A stretch of 64,000 bases of DNA, taken from assembly GCA_012521405.1 (NCBI GenBank), contig JAAYMK010000050.1, forward strand, positions 1-64,000, read 5' to 3'. The position numbers were made by a program, and so were the translations under genes. The notes beneath the pieces are model-generated. The model was not told the DNA's origin. It searched no databases and saw only the letters and a list, made by a program, of their open reading frames with translations. Each line of letters begins with the position of its first letter. The stretch's first letter is position 1. This stretch comes from Bacillota bacterium (GTDB lineage Bacteria; Bacillota; Dethiobacteria; Dethiobacterales; Dethiobacteraceae). Of the stretch, positions 24,710-33,841 are shown piece after piece.

Positions 24710-26092
24710 TTAAGTTTCTTTCTTTAAAGCAGCGCCACCTGTGCCAAGCAGATACTGTGCGGGTAGAGGTTTATAAAAATCTTGCGAGAGGCGTTCTTTT
24801 TTTACTTCCCGGCCATGAAGAGAAATGACCCGCCAGACTGTTGTCACATACCCGGCTTTTCCGCTTGAAAGTAATTTACGTTCTCCCCGGGGCAGACTGT
24901 CAGTGGCAATGAATTCTTCCGGCGGGGGAATTTTTTTTACGTTGGTGGTATATATTTCCACTTCCTGGCCGGGAATTTTTGTACTGTAAAAACTGACGGT
25001 CAGTTTATCTGCTTCCATGAATGTTTTGATCCAAATAGCATAAGGAAGGCTGTTTTTAAAGCGCAAGTCAATTGAGCCGTAAGCAATGGTGGCGTCTAAT
25101 CCGGGCGGGACATAATCCACATACAAACCGTGATTGCGACGTTCCAAAATTTCCAAATTGGCCAGTAACGCCGCATTGTACAAAGTTGTGGAAACTTGAC
25201 AAACACCACCCCCTAGCCCCTCGGTAATTTTACCGCTGACAATAACAGGAGCCGGTTGATAACCCTTTTCTGCCGTGGTGTCTCCTACCGTTCCGTTAAA
25301 GGAAAACTCTTCCCCGGGTAATAGCACCATTTCATCAATGGCTTCCGCAGCCAGGCGGATATTCTGCATGCGTTGAGGATTGTCGTTTAAAATATGTGTA
25401 GTATAGGATGAGATCTCTTCTTTAACCTGCAATGTTTCCAGTTTTGCCGCCGTAATTTCCGCTGCTTGTGGGCGAAAAATTATAGGGCAAGCAAGCGGTG
25501 TGGATAAAGAGACGCTAATTTCCTGTAATTTCTGGTAGGTTGCGGCCAAATCCAAGCGCCGTCCGGGTATGTCAGGTTCGATGGCAACAGTTTTTTTGTC
25601 CTCTACCAAAACAAATTTGGCATTGACCGGTTCCTGCTGAAGATGAGCGGCAGCTTTTTGCAAAGTATGACGAAATTTCTGATAATCAACTTTAATTTGC
25701 AAAGGCAGATTATATTTTTCCCGCACCAGGGAAAACCTTTGCCAATAATTGAGAAAAAATAAACCTTTTCTGGCTGTGTTATAAGCATTGTTCACCATTG
25801 TTTCAATATCAGGTTCAATGCCCAGTTCGCCAAATGTTTTCCAGATTACCTCTTCACCGGCGGTAAACTCTACTGCTTTTTCCTTAAAATTAAGGTTTTG
25901 CAGATATCTTTTCAATTGCCAGGCAGCTTCTGTTTTGCTTTGCTTGCCTAATGGCAACTCCGCAAAAACAATACCGGGATAAATGCGATGATAGTAGAAT
26001 AGATAGTCGGCAATGATGGCTGCCACAAGGATAGCGCCAAAAAGGAAAACAACAGTCCAAAATTTTCTTTTTTTGTTCCCAAGATAGTGCAC
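24710..26092 (-). CDS. VanW-family cell-envelope protein
   Basis: A predicted 460-residue protein with a short basic N-terminus and one membrane helix (about 12-34), so most of it lies outside the cell. A peptidoglycan-binding-4-like region (about 60-215) precedes the VanW domain (about 235-365) with FSFNGTVGDTT and GGGVCQVSTTLYNAAL, then a G5-like C-terminal part (about 385-440). The function of VanW domains is not established; they are linked to the cell wall and vancomycin-resistance loci. The first start, GTG, touches GAGGAA; a TTG three codons later has better spacing, so the start is uncertain. Confidence 0.85.
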   Translation of the reverse strand: MHYLGNKKRKFWTVVFLFGAILVAAIIADYLFYYHRIYPGIVFAELPLGKQSKTEAAWQLKRYLQNLNFKEKAVEFTAGEEVIWKTFGELGIEPDIETMVNNAYNTARKGLFFLNYWQRFSLVREKYNLPLQIKVDYQKFRHTLQKAAAHLQQEPVNAKFVLVEDKKTVAIEPDIPGRRLDLAATYQKLQEISVSLSTPLACPIIFRPQAAEITAAKLETLQVKEEISSYTTHILNDNPQRMQNIRLAAEAIDEMVLLPGEEFSFNGTVGDTTAEKGYQPAPVIVSGKITEGLGGGVCQVSTTLYNAALLANLEILERRNHGLYVDYVPPGLDATIAYGSIDLRFKNSLPYAIWIKTFMEADKLTVSFYSTKIPGQEVEIYTTNVKKIPPPEEFIATDSLPRGERKLLSSGKAGYVTTVWRVISLHGREVKKERLSQDFYKPLPAQYLLGTGGAALKKET

Positions 26093-26264
26093 TTCCTCTC
26101 CCTACCTTGCAGCATTTTTGTGTTCTATTTATCTATTCTATTTTTCAATGATCAATTTTATGTTGCAAAACCCTTACGCGGCATTGACTTGAAATGATTT
26201 TTTTTCCGCTAAAAAAAAATTAATTTTGTTGTATAAAAAAAATTTCACCGGCAATAATACAAAT

Positions 26265-26348
26265 GAACCTCACAGATGCCGAAAGTCTGATGTAAATTGC
26301 CGATTTACATTGCAGACCAAACAAAAGCAATCTGTGAGGTTCTTTTTT
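26265..26348 (+). terminator. Branched hairpin with plus-strand T run (terminator or small RNA 3' end)
   Basis: A 13-bp perfect outer stem (26265-26277 / 26330-26342) encloses a second hairpin made of 5-bp and 8-bp stems (26285-26317) and is followed by six T on the plus strand. The neighbouring genes both run on the minus strand, so the T run is on the unexpected strand. It may end a plus-strand RNA or act loosely as the oadB terminator. The rest of 26093-26264 is AT-rich with no gene seen. Confidence 0.5.
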
Positions 26349-26354
26349 AGCTTG

Positions 26355-27506
26355 CTACTTACCAAAAAAAGACAGCAATAATCCGGCTACAACGGCGGAG
26401 CCGATGACTCCTGCCACATTTGGTCCCATGGCGTGCATAAGTAGGAAATTATTGGGGTTAGCCTTTTGTCCTTCAATTTGGGAAACGCGTGCTGCCATGG
26501 GGACTGCGGAGATGCCGGCAGAACCGATTAAAGGATTGATTTTCCCGCCGGTTAATTTATACATGATTTTACCCATAATGACGCCGCCGGCTGTACCAAC
26601 GGCAAAGGCGGCCAAACCTAGAACCAGGATAAATAAAGTTTGCGGTGTGAGAAAATTTTCAGCACCGGCGGAAGCACCCACAGCTGTGCCCAGCAAAATT
26701 ACAATTATATTTGTCAACTCATTTTGGGCGGTTTTACTTAAACGTTCGGTCAAGCCACATTCTCGCAGCAAGTTACCAAACATGAGCATTCCTATCAGAG
26801 GAATTGCAGGAGGCAAAAGCAGTCCGGTGAGAATGGTGACGATAATGGGAAAAAGAATTTTTTCCCGTTTGGAAACCGGCCTTAACTGCTCCATGACCAC
26901 CTGGCGTTCTTTTTTTGTGGTTAAAGCACGCATGATAGGCGGTTGAATCATTGGTACCAGCGCCATATATGAATAGGCGGAAATGGCAATGGAGGGTAAA
27001 AGTTCCGGTGCCAAAATAGAGGTGACATAGATGGCAGTAGGGCCGTCGGCGCCGCCGATGATCCCGATACTGCTTGCTTCTGCCGGGGTAAAACCAAGCA
27101 GCAGGGCACCGATTAAGGTGGTAAATATACCAAGTTGTGCCGCTGCTCCCAGTAAAAGTGTCGACGGATTGGCAATAAGGGGGCCAAAGTCAGTCATGGC
27201 GCCAATACCTAAAAAAATCAGTGGCGGAAAAACGCCCAATTTAACTCCTTGGTAAAAATAATAGATAAGGCCTCCCGGGGAAATTAGTTCCCCTTTTTGA
27301 TTATAAACGGGCGCCGTCATCACATCACCGAGAGGTAGGTTTGCCAAAAGCATCCCAAAACTGATGGGTATTAATAAAAGCGGCTCATATTTTTTTACGA
27401 TCCCCAGATAAAGTAAGATTAGTGCGATGATCAGCATAACCGCCTGTTGCCAGGTCAAGGCATAAAACCCAGTCTCCTGGATAAAGAAAATAACTTTTTC
27501 CAGCAT
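26355..27506 (-). CDS. oadB: Sodium ion-translocating decarboxylase, beta subunit
   Basis: Membrane subunit that decarboxylates carboxybiotin and pumps sodium out. The 383-residue protein has about nine to eleven hydrophobic segments and the conserved region [21 protein letters not shown] (about 149; the Asp is the essential sodium/carboxybiotin residue). [15 protein letters not shown] (about 328) and [15 protein letters not shown] (about 355) follow. It forms an operon with a biotin carrier and a gamma/delta subunit, but no carboxyltransferase gene is adjacent. The substrate (oxaloacetate, methylmalonyl-CoA or glutaconyl-CoA) therefore cannot be decided here. Confidence 0.92.
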   Translation of the reverse strand: MLEKVIFFIQETGFYALTWQQAVMLIIALILLYLGIVKKYEPLLLIPISFGMLLANLPLGDVMTAPVYNQKGELISPGGLIYYFYQGVKLGVFPPLIFLGIGAMTDFGPLIANPSTLLLGAAAQLGIFTTLIGALLLGFTPAEASSIGIIGGADGPTAIYVTSILAPELLPSIAISAYSYMALVPMIQPPIMRALTTKKERQVVMEQLRPVSKREKILFPIIVTILTGLLLPPAIPLIGMLMFGNLLRECGLTERLSKTAQNELTNIIVILLGTAVGASAGAENFLTPQTLFILVLGLAAFAVGTAGGVIMGKIMYKLTGGKINPLIGSAGISAVPMAARVSQIEGQKANPNNFLLMHAMGPNVAGVIGSAVVAGLLLSFFGK

Positions 27507-27515
27507 AACTGCCTC

Positions 27516-27905
27516 CTATGCAAAAATAACCAGGATGTCGCCGGTGTTGACTGTTGCCCCTTCAGTGACTTGGACTGTTTTTACCGTACCTGCTTGTGGT
27601 GCCAAAATTTCGTTCTCCATTTTCATGGCTTCCAGAATGAGCAATACCTCCCCTTTATGCACAGATTGCCCGCCGGCAACAAAAATTTTTTGCACAACAC
27701 CCGGCATAGGGGCAGTTACAGTATTTTCACCTTGCTGCGTTCTCGGATTTAATTGCTCTTGTGCCACAATGTGAGCAAGTGCAGGGGGTGTTGCCGGTGA
27801 GGGCAGCACTGAATTTTCTGTTTTGAAGGCAGTATTGCCGTCAGATAATTCCTCAACAAGAACATTGTAAGTTTGCCCGTTGACAGTAACACGAAATTCT
27901 TTCAT
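27516..27905 (-). CDS. Biotin carrier subunit of the sodium-pump decarboxylase
   Basis: A 129-residue protein with the biotin attachment site EAMKMEN (Lys about 94) in a C-terminal lipoyl/biotinyl domain. A Pro/Ala-rich linker (about 35-60) and a small N-terminal domain (MKEFRVTVNGQTYNV) precede it, the layout of methylmalonyl-CoA and glutaconyl-CoA decarboxylase carriers. ATG start; the start overlaps the upstream gene by four bases (ATGA). Confidence 0.92.
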   Translation of the reverse strand: MKEFRVTVNGQTYNVLVEELSDGNTAFKTENSVLPSPATPPALAHIVAQEQLNPRTQQGENTVTAPMPGVVQKIFVAGGQSVHKGEVLLILEAMKMENEILAPQAGTVKTVQVTEGATVNTGDILVIFA

Positions 27906-28285
27906 GACTTTCTCTCCTTTCGCCGCAGAAAATGGTAGTGCCCTTTAGCAAGCAGGTTGTTTCTGCCGGCAGCTACCCATTCTGAACGAAGCGTTGTCCT
28001 TTGTGGCAGAACTGAGATGACGGCAATTTCTTGCGGTGATTTGTGTAAATAGGAGGAAATGGAAGCTGAAATGACGGCAATTAGTTCAGTAGGACTTGTT
28101 TTTTCCGCCGCCGCCTGTGTTGGGCATGCATTTAACTGTTTTGTTGTCTTCGTGCGTACTGTAGCCGGCAATATCCGGTTGAGATGGCTAAACCCCACCA
28201 GAATTAAGTAGAGAAAAGATAAAAAAAGCATGGTAATGCAAAAACCAATGATCATTACTTCGAGACCTAAGAAAATTTTTTCCAT
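27902..28285 (-). CDS. Sodium-pump decarboxylase, gamma/delta (OadG-like) subunit
   Basis: A 127-residue protein with one N-terminal membrane helix (about 8-32, VMIIGFCITMLFLSFLYLIL) and a soluble tail. Within the tail, PTELIAVISASISSYL matches OadG/MmdD proteins, which tether the carboxyltransferase to the beta subunit. The ATG follows GGGAGG. It is the first gene of the three-gene operon; the roughly 100 bases upstream probably hold the promoter, but no clear one stands out. Confidence 0.82.
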   Translation of the reverse strand: MEKIFLGLEVMIIGFCITMLFLSFLYLILVGFSHLNRILPATVRTKTTKQLNACPTQAAAEKTSPTELIAVISASISSYLHKSPQEIAVISVLPQRTTLRSEWVAAGRNNLLAKGHYHFLRRKERKS

Positions 28286-28393
28286 ATAAACCTCCCTACA
28301 TCTGATTTAATTATTTTTTAGCAGCCACCACCTCACTTTACTTTTTTATATTTTACCATAGCAAAACCGTAAAGAAAAGCTAAAATCGCAGAT

Positions 28394-29230
28394 TTAGACC
28401 GTATGGCGTATTTGCATGCAATAATATTTGAATAAGTCAAATTTTCTAGATGTCAGGCCAAAATTTGCGAAATTACTCCTTAGTCCTAAATCTTCGCCGT
28501 GAAAATCAGACCCACCGGTCATCAGCAAACCATGTTTTTTTGCCAAACGTTCATAATGTTCAGTTTGTCCTGCATCATGTTCAGGATGGTAGACCTCAAT
28601 GCCCCTTAACCCGTAAGCAATAAATTGCTCCAGAAAACTGTCATCGCCCACTTGGCCGGGGTGAGCCCAAACACTAAAACCGCCGGCAGTTTCTATGGCG
28701 GCCATGGCTGCTTGGGGTGTTAGTTTAAAACGTTTGACATAAGCAGGCCTTCCCTTTTCTAATAAATTTTCAAAAACTGCCGCCACAGAGGGAAAATAAC
28801 CTTTCTCCACTAAAACCCTGGCAGCATGCGGTCTGCCCGGGGCGGCAGCGCCGGCTTGCCGTAGCACTTCGTCCATGGTGATTTGATAGTCCAACTCCTT
28901 TAGTTTTTGCACCATGGCTTCCATGCGGTGATAGCGGCTTTCATGAAGTTCTTTAAGCAGGCTTTGTAGTGCGTCGCCTTTATAGTCAAGACAATAACCT
29001 AAAATATGTATTTCTTTGTCCTGAAAGGTTGTGCTAAATTCAATGCCCGGAATAACTAAAAGTCCAGTGTTTTGTGCGGCTTCTAGTGCTCCATCAATGC
29101 CATCCACAGTGTCATGATCAGTAATGGCAATGGCGATAAGCTTTTTCGCCACGGCCAATCTAACAATTTCTTCAGGTGCATAGAGGCCATCACTTGCTTG
29201 TGTATGAAGATGTAAATCTGCAACTATCAT
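28394..29230 (-). CDS. PHP-domain phosphoesterase (RnaAM/YciV-like)
   Basis: A 278-residue PHP protein with the metal motifs DLHLHTQASDG (about 4-14), TDHDTVDG (about 39), PGIEFST, the insertion typical of the 3',5'-nucleoside-bisphosphate phosphatase/5'-3' exonuclease group, WAHPGQ (about 193) and GGSDFHGED (about 245). Related enzymes trim 5' ends of RNA or hydrolyse pAp. The start at 29230 follows GAGGAGGAAG and lies within the 3' end of the dipeptidase gene (41-base overlap), which suggests coupling. Confidence 0.88.
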   Translation of the reverse strand: MIVADLHLHTQASDGLYAPEEIVRLAVAKKLIAIAITDHDTVDGIDGALEAAQNTGLLVIPGIEFSTTFQDKEIHILGYCLDYKGDALQSLLKELHESRYHRMEAMVQKLKELDYQITMDEVLRQAGAAAPGRPHAARVLVEKGYFPSVAAVFENLLEKGRPAYVKRFKLTPQAAMAAIETAGGFSVWAHPGQVGDDSFLEQFIAYGLRGIEVYHPEHDAGQTEHYERLAKKHGLLMTGGSDFHGEDLGLRSNFANFGLTSRKFDLFKYYCMQIRHTV

Positions 29231-30191
29231 TTTCTTCCTCCTCAAGTAGATTACTGGATAAAAGTTTGAGCATATTTTCTCCCATGATGGCAGCAATCTC
29301 CTTTTCCGAAAAGCCTCGCCGCCGCAGTCCTGCTGTTAAAGCGGGTAAATGGGAAACGTTTGAAAGCTCCGGCAGGACTTTTTCGATGCCGTCAAAATCA
29401 CTGCCTAAACCTAAAATTTCAACCCCGGCCAAATCAGCTATATAGCAAAAATGATCCAGCAATTTTTCCAGGGTCGCTTCTTTTTCTGCGATAAAATCAG
29501 GATAAAAAGTTAGTCCCACCACTCCTTTGTGTGCTTTTAATGCCAGCAATTGCTCTTTATCCAGGTTGCGCGGGTGAGGGCAGAGGGCAGCTGCATTAGC
29601 ATGGGAAACCAGCACCGGTTTGGTTGCTGTTTCCAGCAGATCATAAAAACCGCGTTTTGCCAGGTGGGCTCCGTCCACAACTATGCCTAAACGGTTTAAA
29701 TGCTTGACTATTTCTTTACCCATTTTGGTGAGGCCGCTTGCCCCTTTGCCCACGCCTACTCCATCTGCAAGTTGATTGCGCTGGTTCCAGGTCAGCCCTA
29801 CACTGCGCAATCCCAGACGATAAAATATATGTAAAATTTCCTTGCTGCTTTCTAAAGGTTCTCCCCCCTCCAGTGCCATTATCACAGCTAGTTTATGTGG
29901 ATTCTGTACTGCTTCCTGCAGTTCTTTCTTTGTTTTGATAAAGATAGTATTTGCCTTATTTTTTTCCAGTGTGCAGAAAAAATGTTCCATGAGCTGCAGC
30001 GCCCGCGATAAAGCCAAAAAAGGTTTATATTCCGGTTCAACAAAAAGGGCAAAAAACTGCAAATTGACTCCCCCTTGTTTTAAGCGGGGATAGTCAATCT
30101 GCCCACAAGTGTTTTCTTGCCAGAAATTATAGTGCTCCTGGGCAAAAAGATGCACCGTGTCACAATGGGCGTCCACTGTATAAAATTTCAT
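29190..30191 (-). CDS. Membrane dipeptidase (peptidase M19 family)
   Basis: A 333-residue zinc amidohydrolase-fold peptidase that splits dipeptides. Metal ligands are in VDAHCDTV (about 6), the Glu of MALEGGEP (about 110), SHANAAALC (about 198) and the Asp in LGSDFDGIE (about 265). There is no signal peptide, so it is probably cytoplasmic despite the family name. The ATG at 30191 has AGGAG eight bases upstream; a TTG two codons earlier overlaps that site. Its 3' end overlaps the PHP gene. Confidence 0.92.
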   Translation of the reverse strand: MKFYTVDAHCDTVHLFAQEHYNFWQENTCGQIDYPRLKQGGVNLQFFALFVEPEYKPFLALSRALQLMEHFFCTLEKNKANTIFIKTKKELQEAVQNPHKLAVIMALEGGEPLESSKEILHIFYRLGLRSVGLTWNQRNQLADGVGVGKGASGLTKMGKEIVKHLNRLGIVVDGAHLAKRGFYDLLETATKPVLVSHANAAALCPHPRNLDKEQLLALKAHKGVVGLTFYPDFIAEKEATLEKLLDHFCYIADLAGVEILGLGSDFDGIEKVLPELSNVSHLPALTAGLRRRGFSEKEIAAIMGENMLKLLSSNLLEEEENDSCRFTSSYTSK

Positions 30192-30213
30192 GGGCAAACT
30201 CCTTTTTATTTTT

Positions 30214-30241
30214 ATCTTATCATGCTTAAAGTGGCTGTAAA
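30214..30241 (-). promoter_or_regulatory. Promoter of the dipeptidase gene
   Basis: On the minus strand TTTACA (complement of 30236-30241), 16 bases, TAAGAT (complement of 30214-30219). Confidence 0.5.
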
Positions 30242-30301
30242 ACTCTGAGAAACTTCTTTAAATTATGCTTTTTAGCTTCCATTATTTGTTTTAACACAAA
30301 A

Positions 30302-30329
30302 AAAACACCCATTTTAAAATGGGTGTTTT
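30302..30329 (-). terminator. spoVS terminator
   Basis: A perfect 14-bp palindrome (AAAACACCCATTTT and its complement) just past the spoVS stop codon, flanked by A/T runs on both sides. Confidence 0.8.
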
Positions 30330-30339
30330 CCTCATGCGC

Positions 30340-30600
30340 CTATCGCGGCTGAACTAAAAGTTTTATGGCTGTTCTTTCTTCTCCGTCAATAATAATATCT
30401 GTAAAAGCAGGTATACAAATTAAGTCCATACCACTTGGTGCCACAAAACCACGAGCAATTGCCACAGCTTTAATTGCCTGATTCAAGGCTCCGGCTCCAA
30501 TTGCTTGTATTTCGGCTCCGCCTCTTTCGCGTAAAACGCCCGCCAATGCTCCTGCTACAGAATTAGGATTGGATTTTGCTGAAACTTTTAATACTTCCAT
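30340..30600 (-). CDS. spoVS: Stage V sporulation protein S
   Basis: An 86-residue Alba-like protein with the near-invariant SpoVS sequence (EVLKVSAKSNPNSVAGALAG, IGAGALNQAIKAVAIARG, CIPAFTDIIIDGEERTA). It is required for spore coat and cortex steps in Bacillus. ATG start. A consensus sigma-H promoter lies upstream. It follows ymdB, as in Bacillus (rny-ymdB-spoVS). Confidence 0.97.
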   Translation of the reverse strand: MEVLKVSAKSNPNSVAGALAGVLRERGGAEIQAIGAGALNQAIKAVAIARGFVAPSGMDLICIPAFTDIIIDGEERTAIKLLVQPR

Positions 30601-30649
30601 CGCTGTACCCCCTAGTTTTTTTACTTTTCAGATAACTTCAAATATTTAA

Positions 30650-30676
30650 ATTCATCATAAGTCTGAAAATTCCTGC
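30650..30676 (-). promoter_or_regulatory. Sigma-H promoter of spoVS
   Basis: On the minus strand GCAGGAATT (complement of 30668-30676), 11 bases, then GATGAAT (complement of 30650-30656). It matches the sigma-H consensus RnAGGAwww-N11/12-RnnGAAT at every fixed position. Confidence 0.8.
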
Positions 30677-30695
30677 TAACTTTTTAGAAAATATG

Positions 30696-31481
30696 TTAGA
30701 TTTCATGAAAATCTATTAATCTTTTTATGTCCAGAGCCAAGCCGCTGCTGACGTCAATGTCTACCAAAACAGCATTAAACTGAATGGGGCCTTTTTTAGG
30801 CACCTCAAAACGCGCCGGCATCTGCGTGAGAAATTTGTACAGCACAGCCTCTGCTTTCACGCCAATAATGGCATCCCTGGGGCCCGTCATGCCAATATCG
30901 GTAATATAAGCCGTTCCGGCAGGTAAGATTTGTTCATCAGCCGTCTGCACGTGAGTGTGGGTCCCCACCACAGCGGAAACACGCCCGTCCAAATAGCGAC
31001 CTAATGCTATTTTTTCCGAGGTAGCTTCTGCATGAAAATCAACTACAATAATATTTGTTTCCTTGCGAATTTCCTCTACGGCTGTTTCCACGGTGCGAAA
31101 AGGACAATCAAGGGCATCCATAAACACACGCCCACTGGCATTAATCACGCCGATTTTTTGTCCCTTACAGGTAAAAATATACCAGCCACGGCCCGGTACT
31201 TGCGGCGGATAATTTACCGGCCGGATAATACGGGTGTCCTGATCTATATAAGGTAAAGCCTCTTTTCTGTCCCAAACATGATTGCCCATGGTGAGGACAT
31301 CTACACCATAACTAAAAACTTCCGTAGCCGTTTTTTGTGTCAACCCGTTGCCTGAAGCCAAGTTTTCCCCATTGGCAATGGTAAAGTCAACCTCATAATT
31401 TTTTCTAATTTGGGGCAGCAAATCACGTAAACATTTTCTTCCCGGTCTGCCTACCACATCGCCAATAATTAAAATGCGCAT
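30696..31481 (-). CDS. ymdB: YmdB-family metallophosphoesterase (2',3'-cyclic nucleotide phosphodiesterase)
   Basis: A 261-residue calcineurin-like phosphoesterase (TIGR00282 type) with GDVVGRPGR (metal Asp), ANGENLASG, MGNHVWD, DFHAEATSEK and GTHTHVQTAD, and the family end. In Bacillus YmdB affects biofilm and motility decisions and works close to RNase Y. ATG behind GAGGTG. An extended -10 (TGG-TAAAAT, complement of 31512-31520) lies about 30 bases upstream. The Bacillus order rny-ymdB-spoVS is interrupted here by an unknown gene. Confidence 0.93.
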   Translation of the reverse strand: MRILIIGDVVGRPGRKCLRDLLPQIRKNYEVDFTIANGENLASGNGLTQKTATEVFSYGVDVLTMGNHVWDRKEALPYIDQDTRIIRPVNYPPQVPGRGWYIFTCKGQKIGVINASGRVFMDALDCPFRTVETAVEEIRKETNIIVVDFHAEATSEKIALGRYLDGRVSAVVGTHTHVQTADEQILPAGTAYITDIGMTGPRDAIIGVKAEAVLYKFLTQMPARFEVPKKGPIQFNAVLVDIDVSSGLALDIKRLIDFHEI

Positions 31482-31541
31482 CTATTTCACCTCAGAAGTT
31501 TCATACCCAAAATTTTACCACAGTTTAATCAGATTATGCAT

Positions 31542-31565
31542 AAGAAAAGCGTGCTAAGCAGCACG
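31542..31565 (-). terminator. Terminator after the unknown gene at 31624
   Basis: The stem CGTGCT / AGCACG (31550-31565) with a 4-base loop is followed on the minus strand by CTTTTCTT. Confidence 0.55.
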
Positions 31566-31623
31566 TAGCTATGATAAAAATAGCTTGTCTAAATAATTGC
31601 CAATCTTAAGGATTTTTCAGACA

Positions 31624-32142
31624 CTACTTATTATAGACAAAAACTTTTCCGGCATCCCGGAAAGCAAGTAGATTTATTTTTTTTGTTCTTATCCCTTGAT
31701 TTAAAAAATAATCAATCATTTCTTCCTGCTGCAAAATCTCCTCATTTTGTATGTCCCCTAAACTTTCCAGATCACGTAATACTTTTTGGGGAAAAGCATT
31801 GCAGACCAAGCCGCAGCAAAGCTGAATTTCCGCCAAAGAAAGATTTTTTGTTTTTGCCAGTAATGTTAACATAGACAAGTGGCTAAAATGTGATATCCCT
31901 GCTTCAATTTCAAGCTCTTTTCCAGTCAATTCACTGTAGGCGGCAAAAGCATCTCTCATGCTTTTTTGAAAATGAGAAAATTCTTCAGCGGCAAGTTTGC
32001 CGTGCAACATAAAAGTAAACTTAAAAGTTTCGTTAGGCATATCTAAATGAATAGAAAAAATCTCCGGGAAGCGCAGGAGAAGAGAAATGAGTAAATTTGC
32101 GGTTTTTAAATTTTCTTTACTCTGTAGTTCAACTTTTGGCAC
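31624..32142 (-). CDS. Hypothetical protein between rny and ymdB
   Basis: An unrecognised 172-residue soluble protein. It starts at GTG (complement of 32140-32142), eight bases after a perfect GGAGG; an earlier GTG at 32205 has no RBS. The N-terminal half looks alpha/beta (LLISLLLRFPEIFSIHLDMP, then FKFTFMLHGKL). The middle has hydrophobic helices with a Cys-Cys pair (LAEIQLCCGLVCNAFP) and the C-terminus is acidic then basic. No signal peptide or membrane segment. Its position between RNase Y and YmdB genes suggests RNA turnover or signalling, but that is inference from context only. Confidence 0.75.
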   Translation of the reverse strand: MPKVELQSKENLKTANLLISLLLRFPEIFSIHLDMPNETFKFTFMLHGKLAAEEFSHFQKSMRDAFAAYSELTGKELEIEAGISHFSHLSMLTLLAKTKNLSLAEIQLCCGLVCNAFPQKVLRDLESLGDIQNEEILQQEEMIDYFLNQGIRTKKINLLAFRDAGKVFVYNK

Positions 32143-32258
32143 TTTATTATCCTCCGGCAACTTGCTTTCTGATAAGTTCCATAACCGGGCAGTAAAATCC
32201 TGCACAATTTCTATAATTGTCTTTATACAATTATTACCGTCCCTTTTAAATTGGCATC

Positions 32259-32288
32259 AAAAAAAGGAGCGCTTGCGCTCCTTTTTTT
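32259..32288 (-). terminator. rny terminator
   Basis: The stem AAAAAAAGGAGCG / CGCTCCTTTTTTT with a 4-base loop lies 12 bases past the rny stop codon; its minus-strand arm ends in T. Confidence 0.85.
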
Positions 32289-32299
32289 AAGAGTCGGAA

Positions 32300-33841
32300 C
32301 TATTTGGCATAGTCTATGGCTCTTGTTTCCCGGATCACTGTCACTTTTATCTGTCCGGGGTACTCCAGTTCCGCCTCTATTTTTTTCACAATTTCTCTGG
32401 CCATGGTAACACTTGCAAGATCATCAATTTTTTCCGGTTTGACCATTATGCGTATTTCTCGCCCAGCCTGTATTGCATAAGCTTTTTCCACACCATCAAA
32501 AGAATCAGCAATCTCTTCCAATTTTTCCAGACGCTTAATATAGGCTTCCAAAGTTTCCCGGCGTGCACCGGGACGAGCAGCCGAGATGGCATCAGCAGCT
32601 TGCACTAAAACAGCTTCCAGCGTTAAGAACTCTTCGTCACCGTGGTGTGCAGCAATAGCATTGACAATTTCCCGAGATTCTTTATACTTACGGGCCAGTT
32701 CAGCGCCAATTTGTACGTGAGGTCCTTCCACTTCATGATCCACAGCTTTACCGATATCATGAAGTAGTCCGGCCCGTTTGGCAAATTGTACGTCTAAACC
32801 GAGTTCAGCGGCCATGGCACCGGCCAAATGTGCCACTTCGATGGAATGCTTGAGGACATTTTGACCGTAACTGGTACGGTAGCTTAAGCGGCCCAATAAT
32901 TTCACCAGTTCGGGGTGCAGGCCGTGCACATTAGTTTCGAACATGGCTGCTTCCCCTTCTTCGCGGATACGCAATTCAACTTCCTGACGAGCCTTCTCCA
33001 CCATTTCTTCAATGCGGGCCGGGTGAATGCGCCCGTCAGCCACCAGTTTTTCCAGTGCTATCCGTGCAATCTCCCGGCGAATGGGATCAAACCCGGAGAG
33101 AATAACGGCTTCCGGCGTGTCATCAATGATTAAATCAATGCCGGTTAATGTTTCTAGAGCGCGAATATTACGCCCTTCCCGGCCGATAATTCGTCCTTTC
33201 ATTTCATCATTAGGTAGTGAAACCACGGAAACCGTAGTTTCCGAAACATGATCAGCAGCAAATTTTTGGATGGCGTAGGTGATAATTTCGCGTGCTTTTT
33301 TTTCTGCTTCTTCTTTTGCCTGTCCCTCAATTTCTTTTATCATCATTGCCATTTCATGCTGAACTTCCTCGCGGACACGATGAAGCAAAATTTCTTTGGC
33401 TTCATCGCTAGTCATGCCGGATAGACGCTCCAATTCAGCCAATTGTTCCTGCAAAGTTTGGGTAATCTTTTCCTGAAGGCTGTTAATTTCAAGTTCTTTC
33501 TTTTTCAGATCCTCTTCTTTGCGTTCAATTTGTGTAGTTTTTCTGTCCAATGTTTCTTCTTTTTGCAGTAAACGCCGCTCTAATCTTTTTAATTCATCGC
33601 GGCGCTCGCGACTTTCCAGGTCGAGATCCTTGCGCAGTTTATGCACTTCTTCTTTGGCTTCAATAATTTTTTCTCTTTTTATGGCTTGTGCTTGTTTTTC
33701 TGCTTCTGCCAGAATTGTCTTTGCTGCTTCTTCCGCCGAGCCGATTTCTCTTTCAGCAATGGTTTTACGGATAAAATAACCTATGGCAAAGGCGGCCAGA
33801 GCCGTAATAATTGCAATTATCGCGACATATATTGGTTCCAA
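32300..33841 (-). CDS. rny: Ribonuclease Y
   Basis: Membrane-anchored endoribonuclease that starts mRNA decay in Firmicutes. The 513-residue protein has one N-terminal membrane helix (about 4-25), a long charged coiled coil (about 30-200), a KH domain with [15 protein letters not shown] (about 215) and an HD domain with [10 protein letters not shown] (about 360) and AHHGDEE. Start is TTG, eight bases after AGGAGG. An ATG four bases upstream is out of frame. The gene is preceded by a roughly 200-base leader with a strong promoter and a conditional-looking terminator. Confidence 0.96.
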   Translation of the reverse strand: MEPIYVAIIAIITALAAFAIGYFIRKTIAEREIGSAEEAAKTILAEAEKQAQAIKREKIIEAKEEVHKLRKDLDLESRERRDELKRLERRLLQKEETLDRKTTQIERKEEDLKKKELEINSLQEKITQTLQEQLAELERLSGMTSDEAKEILLHRVREEVQHEMAMMIKEIEGQAKEEAEKKAREIITYAIQKFAADHVSETTVSVVSLPNDEMKGRIIGREGRNIRALETLTGIDLIIDDTPEAVILSGFDPIRREIARIALEKLVADGRIHPARIEEMVEKARQEVELRIREEGEAAMFETNVHGLHPELVKLLGRLSYRTSYGQNVLKHSIEVAHLAGAMAAELGLDVQFAKRAGLLHDIGKAVDHEVEGPHVQIGAELARKYKESREIVNAIAAHHGDEEFLTLEAVLVQAADAISAARPGARRETLEAYIKRLEKLEEIADSFDGVEKAYAIQAGREIRIMVKPEKIDDLASVTMAREIVKKIEAELEYPGQIKVTVIRETRAIDYAK

